Assembly: GCA_002633025.1 (NCBI GenBank)
Contig: NMRB01000231.1
Span: 407,085-471,084, forward strand
Direction: 5' to 3'
Source: Notospermus geniculatus
Taxonomy: Eukaryota > Nemertea > Pilidiophora > Heteronemertea > Lineidae
DNA: 64,000 nucleotides
Numbering within the stretch: the stretch's first letter is position 1; the number at the start of each line of letters is the position of its first letter. The notes under the pieces are model-generated. The model saw only the letters and a program-made list of their open reading frames with translations, was not told the origin of the DNA and ran no database searches. Below are positions 1 through 12,454 of the stretch, piece by piece. Position numbers and translations under genes: made by a program.

Positions 1-753
1 GCTGATGATGAGCGTAATAGGCCTACTTCCACAGTATCAACTGTGTAACCCCAGCCTACCTGTAACCATAACCATATTTTTGCGCCCGAATACCAGAGCA
101 GAGAAAGATGAAAATGGCATATTCTTCTTTATCTGGTCAAAATTCAATTGTTACGCGATCAAACCCTTTATACATGTATCTATATATCCAAAATGGGTGG
201 GAGACTGCGTTACATAAAACTCGTTATTGAAAATTATAGTCCATTGTTTCAGAAATCATTGTATATAAACATACAATACGAAAATTGCATAACTCATTTG
301 ATGTTTTAAATCAATTTCATTGAGCAATTAAATAGCTCAATCGAAACATCAATAAATATCTCCTTCCTAAAGCCTCGTTTAACTTTCTTTTCGTCTAATT
401 ATCAAAATATCACCTACCCTTCCTACCCTTTCTACACATAGAGACAGAGCCGTTTCATCTACATCAGGCTGCATGAGTTGAAAAACAGATTTCATTTTTA
501 GAAGCGGCAGTAAAACTGATTAGGGGGGTTGTTCACGTAGTAAACGGATTAGGTTAATCTATAGAAGAGTATCCCACGGGCCGTGATGGGCTTGTTCCTG
601 ATGATACAGAAGCCAACTCATCGATATCGCTAATAGATTATGGTCCACTGATCGATTTGACAATAACGGCGTCTACGAAAATGCACCCTTGGCTCAGAGT
701 GTTGGCAGGCTATCAAACGTAACATCTCGGACACTACGCTGGCAAACAATATA

Positions 754-877
754 GAGTTTTCGCAAAGCCCCCGAAACGCCAACGCGAACGTCTATCCTTT
801 TGTTCGGTGCTCTCTTCGTAGCATCGAACAATGGGTTTGGCGTTCGCGTTTGCGTTTCGGGGGCTTTGCGAAAACTC
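754..877. repeat. 36-bp inverted repeat, hairpin element
   Basis: The arms 754-789 and 842-877 are reverse complements over 36 bp with one mismatch, separated by 52 bp. Each arm runs from GAGTTTTCGCAAAGCCCCCG at the outer end to GCGAAC at the inner end. This is the architecture of a small foldback/MITE element; no target-site duplication is obvious. The near-perfect pairing suggests recent insertion. Confidence 0.75.
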
Positions 878-3388
878 CCTCATGTTTATTTGCCCGATTC
901 CTTCAAATGGTGTGACTAATGGACAAAATCGCACTTCCCTCGTGCATGGTTAGAGGTGTTTCGGCATGCCGTCAGCTAGTGTCGCGCAACACGCTCGCAC
1001 GCTTGGCGGGAACTTCCCGATAGGTCACGCGAACGGACTGGATGCGTCACAGTCAAGCCGTCAGCCGGTCGCGGCCAGAGTTGTTTATCGTTAAGATCCC
1101 ACGAACTTGCAACGTGCACATAACCAGCCTCAGGTTCCACCTGCGCCGGAAATAAGATTAACTTGTTATTGAGCCTTCGATCGAATTAATATTGATTGAG
1201 CAATGCTGCTGAAGCCACAGTACCGGTATTGGGAGGGTAGAAGGCCACCCAACAAACGCCCGTTAAATCCTCCCATCCTAACGCCATAATTCGGCACTGA
1301 GGTTCAGGCCTTGACTTCCAAGTTCCATGAAATGACTTCCTTCGCCCAGAGAATCCACGTGAATGCTCGTGGTATTCACTTCTTGGCCGCGCTGCAAGTG
1401 ACAACGCTTGTTCCCATTGATGGCGACTGATGAAAGGGATCGCCCAAAGCTGCCATGCGACTAAAGTACTTTTCCGTCCATTAGCTGATCAAAGACCTGA
1501 CGTTAAGCTGGTAAAGTTCACTGGATCTCATAATCTTTATGATATGCGACATACTGTATAGCCTACATGCATACTTTAGACATGGGAGGTGTATCGGCCT
1601 CATGCCAATTCTTTGTCGCACAATTCTTTAATTATTTTAGCACATGTAGACAAATTGCTCCAGACTGGTTCTTTCCGATTCTCAGGCAACCAAACAAAAT
1701 TTCTATTTATATCACGAGGTATTTTCGTAACATTTCTTCCTGAAGAGGCTTTCATACAAGTTGATTGCTTTAATTTGAATAAAAAAGAGAATTGCAGATT
1801 TTTTTCTCGATGAAAGCTCTCCCAGTAGACGTTTGCATTACGCCTTCACCTGAGGTAGCAGCAATGGGAATCGATAGAAAATCGGGCGCTGGCATGGGTG
1901 GTTAACCGGAATGATCGAGGCTGCTACATGAAAGAAATTCAATTAGCCACCTCGGGGAGGCTATTAAACTTAGTACCCCGGCTTCAATGAACAGACACAT
2001 TCATAATTAGCAAGCTTTCAATACGCAGTGCTCAAATTATCGATATCTTTTAGTTGAAATAATTTACCATAACGTGACAGGCAGAGTTGTCTGCTGAAAT
2101 TCAATATGTCAACAATTATGAATCGGATTGAATTCTTAATCCCTGCCGCTGAAATGCACAGCCATGCCTCCTCAAATGAGCGGCACAGTCTTCTGTGCGC
2201 GTAGAGAAGGATCTTGGCCTTCGACCTTGCTGGATGCTGGCACCACCTGATGCCCAAAGGGAACGGATGGAAATGATAGAGTCATGCGTGTTCATTATGA
2301 CGTTGATAATGACGCAAATACTTGGGATCAAAGCCAACCCGCTTGTGCTCGGTCTGAATGCTATTTAATTCGGATATCGGATGATATAAATTATCAACGT
2401 ACGTATACATGAACATGGCAGGTAAAAATAATATTGCAGAAAAAAACGGCTTTATTTCACAAGCATGAAATGGATGTGAAAAGGCGTCGAAAAAAGACGA
2501 ACTCAAACACACATACACCAAGAACCGATTGATGAGCAAATGACCTGAGGCATTTGGTTACCATTTCACAATTTCAAATTATTTCCCCACCAAATTCGTT
2601 CGATGTCAGGGAAATTCAGTATCGGTGAGGTACAGAAGATGGACATCTAAATTTAACATGGCATGGTGTAGCCAAACTTCAAGTAATTTTCGGTGTTATT
2701 GTATCATTTCCACCAATACCAATCATATTATCATTATATCGCCTTTCTTTAGCAAAAGGTAGCCCTTGGTTTCAAATGTTCAAGGCCCAAGGCTAGGCCC
2801 CACCTAATGCTTGAAACTGCACTGCAGGACTGAGGCAACGACGTACAGCATCCGGGTCTCCCCTGGAAAGGCGTATAAGCCCCCTGGTGGCGAAAATGAG
2901 CATATCAGCTTGATATCGATTACGCTGTCAATGACATGAAACGAAATGCACGCTGTGTTCAACCTGATCGGTACACACGTCATGTAACTTGTACCAGGCT
3001 AATTCTCCGAGCGATGTTTACTGATCTCATGAATCTCATCTTCCTGTAACATGTCTGAACACCAGAGATCGTCGGGGGTTGCTGTTGTGACATCATAGCA
3101 CAAATCAGCTTTCCATTTGTCATTTTTCAAAGGGCACCTGATCCAATACAAGATATGCATTCTGTAGACAAAAGAAATCGCTACAGAGACACAGTATCAT
3201 TATTCCAAAATTGCTTCGTATCTCTCTATTAAACAAACCTGGGGCGTGGGTGGAGTTTCCAATAATATCGCCGTGGTGCAGTGCATCCTCAGATTCAGGT
3301 CATTGGAGGAGATGTCTCATAGACCCTGCCTTTGAAAGGATGGGTGCAGTGGGCCAACACCTACTCTCAATGCCGTATCGCCTTCACT

Positions 3389-3710
3389 GAAAGCCTTTGC
3401 ATAGGCAAGCAGCCTAAAAGAGGTTAGGCGTTATCTCATCCCCAGGATGTCTATATCTTATTAGGCATTTTGCCTAATGTTCCTTTGATGATACCTTGGG
3501 CAGATCGCCTAATGTAAAGAGTCGGCAAAATGCCCAGCCGGATATTTTGCCTAAATTTTGCATCATGCGATTTGCCCAATCTTTACATTAGGCGATCTGC
3601 CTACGCATTACCTATTAAGGAACATTAGGCAATGCCTAACATGATAGACATTCTGGCGAAAAGATATGCCTAACCTACATTAGGGTGGCTTTGTCTATGC
3701 AAAGGCTTTC
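3389..3710. repeat. Foldback MITE-like element, 322 bp
   Basis: Perfect 16-bp terminal inverted repeats, GAAAGCCTTTGCATAG at 3389-3404 and its complement at 3695-3710. The interior is also partly palindromic: blocks containing TTAGGCATTTTGCC and GCAGATCGCCTAATGTAAAG on the left recur inverted on the right around a centre near 3550. No coding capacity. A non-autonomous DNA transposon or foldback element is the natural reading; no clear target duplication seen. Confidence 0.75.
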
Positions 3711-4706
3711 CGTTTAAAAGTGACATCTGACACTTGGCTTTGGGTAATGGACTCGATTCCCTCGGCAGGTGTGACAGGAATCAGAGTCCCCAGGAATCCA
3801 TGTCCGGTATAATTGTTGAAATAGGGATTAGGATATATGGCTAACCATGACAATTCGAGTACAACATCACAATTATAGCAGATTTTTGTAACTAGTTTAA
3901 AACCTCTGTAGTCTAACAATATTAGTATTTCGCCAATCCGCCGAGAGATTTTGTTGAACAACGACAACAGGTACCAACATAAACCTGAAATGACGGGCGT
4001 GATTTGGGGGTTTTGAGCCCCCATGAAACATTTATAGTCTACAACCAAACTAAAACAGAAATGATTGATAATGCCCTACCGATGTGTTGACCTCCACATC
4101 CCGCAGGTTATCCAAATCATCCTTATGGTTATGCCTATCCACGAGCTCAAAGAGATTCGACTGTCCTCCACGAGGCATCACAGACCAGTGTCAGTGTTTG
4201 TAAACAAACCTATTGACGTCACTACCGCTTAAAAATGCGTTATAATCCTGGAGCAGACGTGCAGTTATCGCTACATGCCATGACATTCACGATCAGAGGA
4301 TTACTTCGATTGAAGTTGACAGCCAGGGAGGCACTACAAGGAAGGGAGGGAAATGCCACACATTGCCATGCGTCGTTTACATAAGAACGCTTCCCGAGGC
4401 AACCGAAAGACAATTTGTCGTCGCATGCCGCGTTCCTTTCATATTCCCATAAGCATTGGAATCTCGTTCATCGTCGGATGAACTCAGTTGCTAGGTAGAG
4501 ATGTATCGAACAGAACCCAATGCAGAATCAATACACGGCCTTGGTGGTCTGCTACACGCAATCAGGTTCGAATGCCAGTGATCAGCATTTCGTCTCCAAA
4601 TTTCAATGATACATGTACAATAAAAAGCCACACACACGACTGAGAACTTCTGACATTCTCAGGGTGCAGATAAGAGTAGATGCTGTCCACCAAGATGTAG
4701 GGCCGT

Positions 4707-4810
4707 GGCAACCAAGATTGGTTGCCATGGAAATGACATAATAAACACCACCAATGGACGACGCCCCATCCTGGATCTCTGATTGGACGAAGTTTTGTTA
4801 TTGGCGGGAA
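4707..4810 (+). promoter_or_regulatory. Promoter-like block: four CCAAT boxes and an E2F-type site
   Basis: ATTGG/CCAAT pentamers lie at 4717-4721 (inverted), 4751-4755 (direct), 4782-4786 (inverted) and 4800-4804 (inverted); the first three are spaced 31-34 bp, the spacing known for cooperative NF-Y sites. The last overlaps TTGGCGGGAA (4801-4810), a good match to the E2F consensus. A 20-bp palindrome GGCAACCAAGATTGGTTGCC covers 4707-4726 and the adjoining GTTGCCATGGAAA resembles part of an RFX X-box. A consensus splice donor follows at 4965, so 4830-4964 could be a first exon; the nearest plus-strand gene is the DUF1761 gene at 6179. Function is inferred from motif grouping only. Confidence 0.4.
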
Positions 4811-4829
4811 CTGACCTCGTTTGCTTTGT

Positions 4830-4964
4830 TCGGGATGGCGTCTGCGCTACACTGTAGGCTCCATATGATTGATAGATGCAGAGGTGATTGTGTGTATCTT
4901 TATGACATCAAACAGCAGCCTAGTCGACAGAATTTGTGAATTTTTCGATTTGTGAGACACTCTG
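4830..4964 (+). other. Possible 5' untranslated exon
   Basis: Downstream of the CCAAT/E2F block the sequence ends in TCTG followed by GTAAGT at 4965-4970, a consensus donor. An acceptor at 6138-6140 (polypyrimidine then CAG) precedes the start codon of the DUF1761 gene at 6179, so this could be its leader exon. A second donor (CTCTG then GTAAGT) occurs near 5704 and might end an alternative leader. The start of the exon is a guess; no transcript evidence is available. Confidence 0.25.
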
Positions 4965-6178
4965 GTAAGTAGGCCAGGTTTTTAGATGGCACTAGCCCAG
5001 CTTTTTTAGATGGCACCAAAAATAGAAGGGGCCGACTCATCTCAGGGGCGTCTGCCCATTCCGCCTAGGCATGACAGGCAATTTTGGACAAGGCGGAATA
5101 GGAAAATGCGAATAGAGGCAGAGGCAAGATGGGATAGAAGACAAAGAGTGGAAAAGGCAACATGGGAAAAGGTGAATTGGGATAAGGCGAAATATACTTT
5201 TTGAAGGCGATGATGGGAGAAGCAAACAAACTGAGAGAAGGCGAAATGGGCATTGAACCTTCACAGGTGCTGTCGACGTATGACAGTGACCTAAATCAAG
5301 TGGCTGATCCGACAACTTTAATTGTTGTATTAGCCTAGGCCTACTTAATCTTTGAATCAAACCATTCACTAACGAATCATTTCATTGTCGTCAGAAGTCA
5401 GTCACCAGTTGGAAATGCTTTGACCTGGTGACAAATCCAGGCCCTTGTATAGGCCTACAATTCCACGAAGACAGGTCAAGTAGTTTTGTGTTGAGGGATA
5501 TGCCTCATTGATGACATTAATGATTGCAGCCAATGGTAACTCACCAAATTACGGCACAGACAGGACCTATGCGTGTTGGCCTGTGGTGCTGACGCAGACC
5601 TACTTTATAGGCCTATATAAGCGGGGTAAGAGCGTAAGCCTTTTTATCCTATATTTTCCTTCCCATCATCGAAGACAACGTGTGATTATTGTCTTAGTTC
5701 TCTGGTAAGTCGAGATTTTGTCGGAATGGTTGGGGCAGTACATGTAAATGTACCGCCGGTAGATCAAAACAATACCAAGAATGATAATATGGAACTGAGT
5801 TAGGGAGCTTTTATTAATTACCGTGTGGAGCATGATGATGAGGCCAATTGAAATCAGCCTATTCACTCCATGGTCTACATCGTCCTGTACTCTTTTTGGA
5901 GACCATTGTATGTTTTGGGGGAGTGTGGTAGGCATAGGGCCCAGCCGTCACCTTGCAGCCGGCGTCATGAAGATCCAGCAGACCATACGGCGGTGTAACA
6001 GTAAAGAGTATCCCTCTGTAAAAAGTGTCCGCTTCTAGAAACCAACTGTCAAATTGTTCACAGGACATTCTTCCAGGGGGCATTCTTTCCTTTCACACCT
6101 GCATCCAGTGATAACTGGTAAGCTCTCTTTTGGTTTTCAGATTTCTACATCAATCAAGATAACGAAAAATCAGTAAAA

Positions 6179-6982
6179 ATGGCCGAAATCAACGTCAGCG
6201 TCAGCATTGCTATTGTCATATCGGTTGTCCTTGGAGAGCTGTTCTCACTCATTTGGTATCATGAGAAAATGCCATGGGGGACCGCTTATGGCAACAGATA
6301 CCTCCTGACGGCCATTGTTTCAGATGTCGGACTCTGCATCCTGACGCAGTATCTGATGGAGTGAGTATCCATCAAATTTTCAGATTTCATCACCGATATA
6401 ATCCCTGGTTTGCCTGTCTAAAGGATTATCAGCGATTATACCTCAAAATAAATCTTTTTGTAATGAATTAATGCTGGTGGTGTAAAAAAGATAGATTTGC
6501 CGTAATCAAAAACATGAGAACCGGTCGAAATTCGCTGCGAGCCCCGCCTATTTTTCTTACCAGTCATGTTAGAGTCGATCATCCCGAGGAACTCGGCCCA
6601 TTTGTGGTCCCTACCCCTCCAATATTGTAGAGGGCGGTCGTCGGTGGTGATCGTTTCGGAATCACATGCTGCGACGATAGCCACCGCCCAATTTCTCTCG
6701 CCCGAAATTGGTCCAGACTCATTGATTCGTGGATCTCCGCAGTACTCTATTTTTACCATTTCATCAATTTCCTCTTTCAGCAAATACTGGAGTGTCTCCG
6801 AATGGGAACATGCCATGAAGCTTGCCGTCTTCCTGGGACTCATCTACGCCTGTCTTGACGCACCCTTCGCTGTCCACAACGGAAAGTCACTCGTCAATTT
6901 TTTCTTCCACGTGGCACACAAAATTCTCCTCATGTTCGTCATCTCATTCTCCCTAGTTTACTTCAAGCATTTTAAATTCTAG
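6179..6982 (+). CDS. DUF1761-type small membrane protein, 127 aa
   Basis: Two coding exons, 6179-6360 and 6781-6982, joined across a GTGAGT...CTTTCAG intron in phase 2. The product has 127 residues and about four hydrophobic segments. It starts MAEINVSVSIAIVISVV, has a short hydrophilic loop with the tryptophan and histidine of LIWYHEKMPWG, and ends with APFAVHNGKSLVNFFFH followed by a final hydrophobic stretch. This order (N-terminal helix, W-Y loop, then a late N-G-x-x-L-x-x-F-x-x-x-x-x-H pattern) is what I know from DUF1761 proteins, whose biochemical role is unknown. Length fits the family. A poly(A) signal lies at 7265-7270. It is convergent with CPSF3. Assignment is by pattern memory, so the family name is probable rather than certain. 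Confidence 0.7.
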
Positions 6983-7264
6983 TGAAATGGACGTACTCCT
7001 GTCAACAGAACTTTGTCCACACTCAAATGAAAACTTATTAGGCCATCAACTCGGGACCCTACATTTCGATCGATCGGCGTCCTTCGCCGTCAGGGATGGC
7101 CACGTCAAGCGCTACCTGTACTAAAAGGCCAACTTTGTCATTTTGACCTACAATGTAACTCATGAGTTGGGTGTCATGTGATTACTCAGGACAAATTTTA
7201 GCGTGCACAGTTGGAAGTCCACTGATGATAACCTGTATTTTGTATACCTATGTGTAATCAAATG

Positions 7265-7270
7265 AATAAA
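7265..7270 (+). promoter_or_regulatory. Poly(A) signal AATAAA of the DUF1761 gene
   Basis: Canonical hexamer 283 bp after the stop codon on the same strand, followed by a T-rich stretch (CTTTTTCTAC). It gives a short 3' UTR and leaves about 700 bp to the stop codon of the convergent CPSF3 gene. Confidence 0.6.
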
Positions 7271-7983
7271 TCTTTTTCTACTCTATTAATTACTTTCTGT
7301 GATCCATTAACTGTCCACTTGAGATACGACTCAACACTCAGAATCAGTGCCTCGAATCGGTTAGTGTTTCTGGCATTACAGCATTTTAGATGGGTTCTCC
7401 CAAGACCAGGATTTATACCCACAGATCCCATTCTATTGTTCAGATTTCTATATAATTGACAAAACTTCAGGATAAATAAGGTGCCCCCTCCCTGCGCAAT
7501 CCCTCCCATGAAAATGACATGATTCTGATGAGTCAACGAACAGGGTGTGTGGGGTGTGGGGGGGGGAGAGGGAGGGGGTGAAGTAACAAAGAACGCATGG
7601 GTGAAGTAACAAAGAACGCATGTCAACATTTCATACAACAATGTGCAGTTTTGTATAAAAATTCATTACAAACATGATCATTTTATAAATGTTACATACA
7701 ACTAGAACAAGATGAGACACCAGATATCGAACCGAGTTGATTCAAAGAATCCACTAGCTGTCCTTGATATGACTGAAACAGCCAGTTTTAGGTGCAGGAG
7801 TCAACAGAGATTCCAATTTATACACCGGTCAAACAACCCAATTCTTGACACTGCATTCTCTTTGGAACAGCAACAGCAAACATTCTGAAAACTGTAAGCT
7901 CTGGCAAAACAGCATTCCAAATCCTTGACTTGTGGTTCCTTGGCCTCCTGAAGTCTTCAACATACCTCCCCGTACTTAACATT
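7271..7983. other. Convergent intergenic/3' UTR region with G-rich tract and 23-bp duplication
   Basis: This lies between the poly(A) signal of the plus-strand DUF1761 gene and the CPSF3 stop codon, and must contain the CPSF3 3' UTR. A G-rich tract at 7543-7578 has at least five G-runs on the plus strand (quadruplex-capable). It runs into a perfect 23-bp tandem duplication at 7576-7621 (unit starts GGGTGAAGTAACAAAG). I see no clear AATAAA for CPSF3 on the minus strand. Confidence 0.55.
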
Positions 7984-10900
7984 TCAAACCTGGACTTTTG
8001 TTATGGACTTATGGAGCTTACTGACTGCTGTCTGCACCATCTGCTGTAGGCCATCATCTTCATCACACTCCACTCTCTGAATATAGAAGTCAAATGGACA
8101 TGAGGCAATGGAGGAAACGGTGGCGCCAATGGGATTTTTTCACCATCGACATGACTCTAAAGACACCTATTCACATGACAGCAAAGTATTATTCTAATTT
8201 CTACATAAAAAACTTACATCAGACTTTCCCAAGCTGCCAAGAACACTTACCCTTGTATCCAAATTGATGCTGGCAATCTTTCCATCCACAGTAACATTGA
8301 GTTTGTCTCCCTTGATAAGTTTCGGTAGACTCTCTCGACCGAACATATCTGTCAGTAATTCATACAGACATTCTCTGAAATGCATTTTGTCAACCTTGAC
8401 GAGGCCTGGCAAATCTGAAAGATGAAGCCATCAATATATCAGTTTTCTCCAGAATAAAGAGAAGACTTACTCTCTACAGGTCACGTATACACTTGAGCCA
8501 TTTCTGCAGCTAGTTACCCCTCGAATTCAGTGAACAGCATCTTCTGCCAACACTGCCTCACATCTTATGGCACTGTTATTATCTGTAATTATAAAAGATA
8601 ATGTCCAACTCATGAAACAATGATCTTACTTGATTTTCTAAGAGCTGCCTCTGACTCTGCCTTCAGCACCACAGTAAGAACTGCATCAGCATACATGTCA
8701 TTGACTGGGTTAGCTATCCATTCAATCACAACCATCTGCTGTTCCAAGATGACACTGACTTGCTTAAAGATACGGAAGATAATCCTTTCCCCAATTTCAA
8801 TCCTCTCAACATCACCAGCCAACTGGGTGAGGAAGTACTGAAGCAGCTGTGGTGACCCTGAGTAGGCGATGCTCTGCTGCTGTGTGACGGTGCTGGTCGC
8901 CAGGTTGGTGTAATCTGAAAAAGTGGTTCACTTGATTCAGAGACAGCTCCAAAGCGGAAATTCACAAATGATAACAATAAGTATGAAGCTTTTATACGGG
9001 TATTGTGCTTTCCACTGAAGTAGAGTCAAAAGTGCTTCATATTATTACCCCAGTCTCTCCAGAAATCAACCCCATGACCTCTTGGTCTCGTGTCTGCACC
9101 ACTGCCAAGCAGAACAGAATTCAAGTGGGCCTTGACTGGCAGTCTGTTGCCAACACCTCCCCCAGTTAGCTTTTATGGAGGTACCTACTCTGTAAGTCTG
9201 ATGGTGCGATGATGTGATAGTTGAAATTTCTCTTCACAAGGATCCCTGACACTTGGCTGACTTCACCCCTGTCTGGTCTCAGAGCAGCAAGTGTGCCGAC
9301 AATCTTGGCCATCTTCTCACCCCGGAATGTCAGTTCCACTGCTTGCGTATTCCTCGGATTGTAAACCTCCACAATGTTTTCCTCATCATCTTCATATTCT
9401 CGGATTAAGGCAGCTTTCAACCTTCCCATCTCATTTTGCTCACCGTGCACCAAAACCTGAGGAAGAAATAACGAAAATGGTAGAGGTGTCATCTAACTTT
9501 ACACTTGAAGTATCCTAAAACTTTTTAGTAGAACTCACAAGAGTTGCTTATTCAGAGCCACTGAATGACACTGAATGACTCAATGGATCTTAAGGAAAGG
9601 ACAGTTTTTTGCACCCTGGTTTTATATTTTACTTACAATGTGTGGAGGTCGAAGTGCCCTGATGAATTCACTGGTCTGTTGATAATCCGTGTGAGCTGAG
9701 AATGAGATGTAGTCAACTGAACACTTCATGGGTAACTTCTGGCCACTCATGGTGACCACTTCTTCAGGTTCTGATAAGATATGCTGAAAGAAGATGACGA
9801 GAGTGTTTGATTTGATTTTCATGATGGTCCCTACCCGACTCACCATCACTGATCTTTCAAACACTGATAATTCTAGAGAAAACTGCACACCCCTCACTAC
9901 AAGTCTCCACACTGGCCACATTTTAACTCACTATTCAAATATAAAGTGGGAGGCTGGACTCTTCTAGTGAGGGGTGTGTAACAGGAGGGAAAACTTGAAC
10001 TCACCTTAGCCAATGTTCCTTCCACACAATAACCAGCAATAATAACTCCATTCCTCTTGTCCGTACACCAGTTCTCAAACAGTTCCCTGGAGAGACCACT
10101 CTGCATCATACCAGGACTTGCCATGACGACAGATGGACCAATATCCTCAAAGTGATCCATGCTCTGAAATGGGAAGTCAATGCAATTTTAAACATTTCAG
10201 TACCAGAGCTTTTTTGCATCAGTTCGTTTGAATGCCGAGTCCCATTAAGTAATATGATGTTACTGCCGCAACTCACAGTAAGTGTTACATATATATGATT
10301 CTGGGTGGTTACCTTAAGGTTAGAAATATGCTTGAACACAAAAGGATTACTGATAGCAATCTGACGTCTTATCTTCTCATTCATGGCCCCAATGTATGTC
10401 TGGTAGACGGTCATACACTTCTTGGCCAGGGAAGAGGCATAGTAGATGGGAATGTCATGAAGTTCCGGGTGCAGTGCCCAATACTCATCTGAAAGAAAAT
10501 ACACACAATGACTAAGATCAACTTACTTGCCACTCAAGAAGAGAGTTCAATCAGAAACCCGATGTTAAAAATATACGAACCAAGGATGAGCAAGAGTTCC
10601 TGTGCTCGCCCCAAAGCAAAGACAGGTATGAGGCAGCGCCCCCCTCTGCTGACAATATCATGGACTAGACCAGTGAAACGGTTCTCACGATCCTCCCTGT
10701 TTTCATGGATGTGTGTGCCATACGTGGATTCCTGAAGAAAAAATAGGAAATAACAGAGGGAAGAAAGCTTCTTCAGAATGTGAGGTATCATGTAACACAC
10801 ATCTAAAAGTGGGAAACAGATTCAGTGTCTTACTGTAATGAGAACATCTGGTTTGACATTTGGAATTTCTGCCGCCATTAAATGCCTGTCCTCCTGTCTG

Positions 10901-12024
10901 GAAAAGTCGCCAGTGTAGAGAATCTGAAACAACAAACCAAGAAATGAATAACTTCACAAAACCCGGACCATTACAAAGAGATAAGAAGGACAGTGAGAAT
11001 TAAGTGTACTTTAATTAGAAGATAACAAAATGTCTTAACATTTCTGAGAAAAAACTGCCACGCCTACCTTTACACCTGCAATTTCCAACATAAACATAGC
11101 CGCTCCCAATACATGGCCAGCATTGTAACACCAGAATTTGACACCATTCACATCCATTTCCTGGAAGAAAGAGGTAAAATTTTCAAATGTAGTGTGATCA
11201 ACAAGGGTTTAATCGTTATGTCAAAAAGTGACCTTTAATTATCCAGTTGGAGACCTTATATTTACACATTATTAATCATATCTTTGAAATCTACCTGATG
11301 AAAATTGACCGTCTCAATCTTGTCCATACTACTCTCAATATCTGATTCACTGTACAACATCTGTTCAGTTGCTATATTGCTGACTTTGACATAATCGGAC
11401 AGCAGCCAGCGGTAGATGGCTTTGGTGGCGTGGGTCATAAAACATCGCCCTTTGAATGGTGTCTTCATCAGGAACCAAGGAAGTGCTCCACAGTGGTCCA
11501 AGTGGAAGCTGAAAGATGCAAATCTGTGTCACAGAGTGCACACAAAAGGCACCAGGAAAAGTGAAAGGAAACATCTATCTGAGTTTTCAAGATACCCCCA
11601 TCTCTATGGTGTTATTTCTTTGAAAAATAGGAAAAACAGTAAAAGTGATAGGCCACCATAGGCATGATAGTGGTAGGTTATTGCATTATAACAGCAAAAA
11701 ACAGACACTTACTGGCTAATCAAGAGAATATCTATGTCTTCTGGATTGATGACATCAAGGTATGGAAGTGCTTCCATACCAGACTTGCCAGGATGAATCC
11801 CACAGTCCAGCTGAAACATGAAAGAAATTTTGTGAACCGTCTAAGAATAATGGCTGAACCTTGTGCTTGTCCTTGATTTGCAAATCTTTTTTCAATTTTC
11901 ACACTGAAGTCTGAGTGAATGACAAAAATTCTGGAACTGCTCATCGCCAATTTTCCTCACCATGATTTTCTTGCCTTTGAACTGAATGAAGATACATGAT
12001 CGCCCGACTTCCTGACCCGCACCT
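7984..12024 (-). CDS. CPSF3: CPSF3 (CPSF-73), pre-mRNA 3'-end endonuclease, N-terminus missing
   Basis: Zinc-dependent endonuclease that cuts pre-mRNA before polyadenylation and histone pre-mRNA. Thirteen exons (minus strand): 11961-12024, 11713-11810, 11295-11508, 11068-11160, 10834-10923, 10581-10731, 10313-10488, 10005-10163, 9637-9783, 9189-9456, 8630-8914, 8251-8414, 7984-8076. All frames close, giving 666 residues; about 17 N-terminal ones are missing compared with the usual 684. Visible motifs: [10 protein letters not shown] near the start, metal-binding SHFHLDHCG (split by the 11713/11508 junction), [19 protein letters not shown], beta-CASP motif [18 protein letters not shown] and LVHGEQNE. 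The C-terminal CPSF100-binding domain is complete. The exon 10581-10731 uses a weak donor (GTTCGT). The first coding exon probably lies in the gap at 12764-13015. Divergent from MTRF1L. Confidence 0.97.
9479..9570. repeat. Decayed interspersed repeat in a CPSF3 intron
   Basis: Between the exons 9189-9456 and 9637-9783. The words GGTAGAGGTGTCATCTAACT, TTTACACTT, TAGTAGAACTCA and GCTTATTCAGAGC recur in the same order and spacing at 42310-42400, the tail of the tRNA-derived SINE listed there. So this is an old partial copy of that family. Confidence 0.6.
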
Positions 12025-12454
12025 CTGAAAGGATAATACAATTGACAGATTGAGGATAGGATATGTATCATCATCATGTGTATCTCAATCTTCATTTGCT
12101 GCATGGAGGCTGGCTACATTTATATCAGACATCACATAACAAGTTAAGCCATGTGGCTAAGGCCAGGCCCACACTACTCCAGATCGGCCTACATGCTGCA
12201 CAGCAACACAGTGTATAGGCCTACAATGTACACGGACGGCAGCACAGCACAGAACAGCATATCCACAGCATATGCAGCATGCACTGCAGAGGATGCAGAC
12301 GCACGCGCAGAAGTCGAGTCGAGAGCGTTTGTTTTTTGTGCCCTTTTTGGAAAAAGATTTGCCACCAGTTTCATCATTAGGCTAAACTTTAGAATCCCCG
12401 ATCGGATGTGCCTCCGCGTATGCGTGGTTGTGATTGGGTCAGTCTTGGACTAGT

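Larger units (their letters stand above)
1..4690. other. Intergenic, no recognised gene
   Basis: No open frame here resembles a known protein and I could not build a multi-exon gene on either strand. The stretch holds a near-perfect hairpin at 754-877 and a foldback element at 3389-3710 (listed separately), an E2F-like word at 1003-1013, and otherwise unremarkable AT-rich DNA. A 117-codon minus-strand frame at 3695-4048 overlaps the right end of the foldback element and looks accidental. Confidence 0.6.

Noticed and set aside
3695-4048. 117-codon minus-strand frame
   Set aside because: No recognisable motif, and its 5'-most/3'-most part overlaps the terminal inverted repeat of the foldback at 3389-3710.
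4985-5020. AGATGGCAC words at 4985-5020 as plus-strand miRNA
   Set aside because: Two copies of TTTTTTAGATGGCAC form a direct repeat, lack the GAAUUCA tail and do not fold into a suitable hairpin.
6117-6140. GTAAGC...CAG at 6117-6140 as an intron
   Set aside because: Only about 24 bp, too short to be spliced. The CAG may still serve as acceptor for a more distant leader exon.
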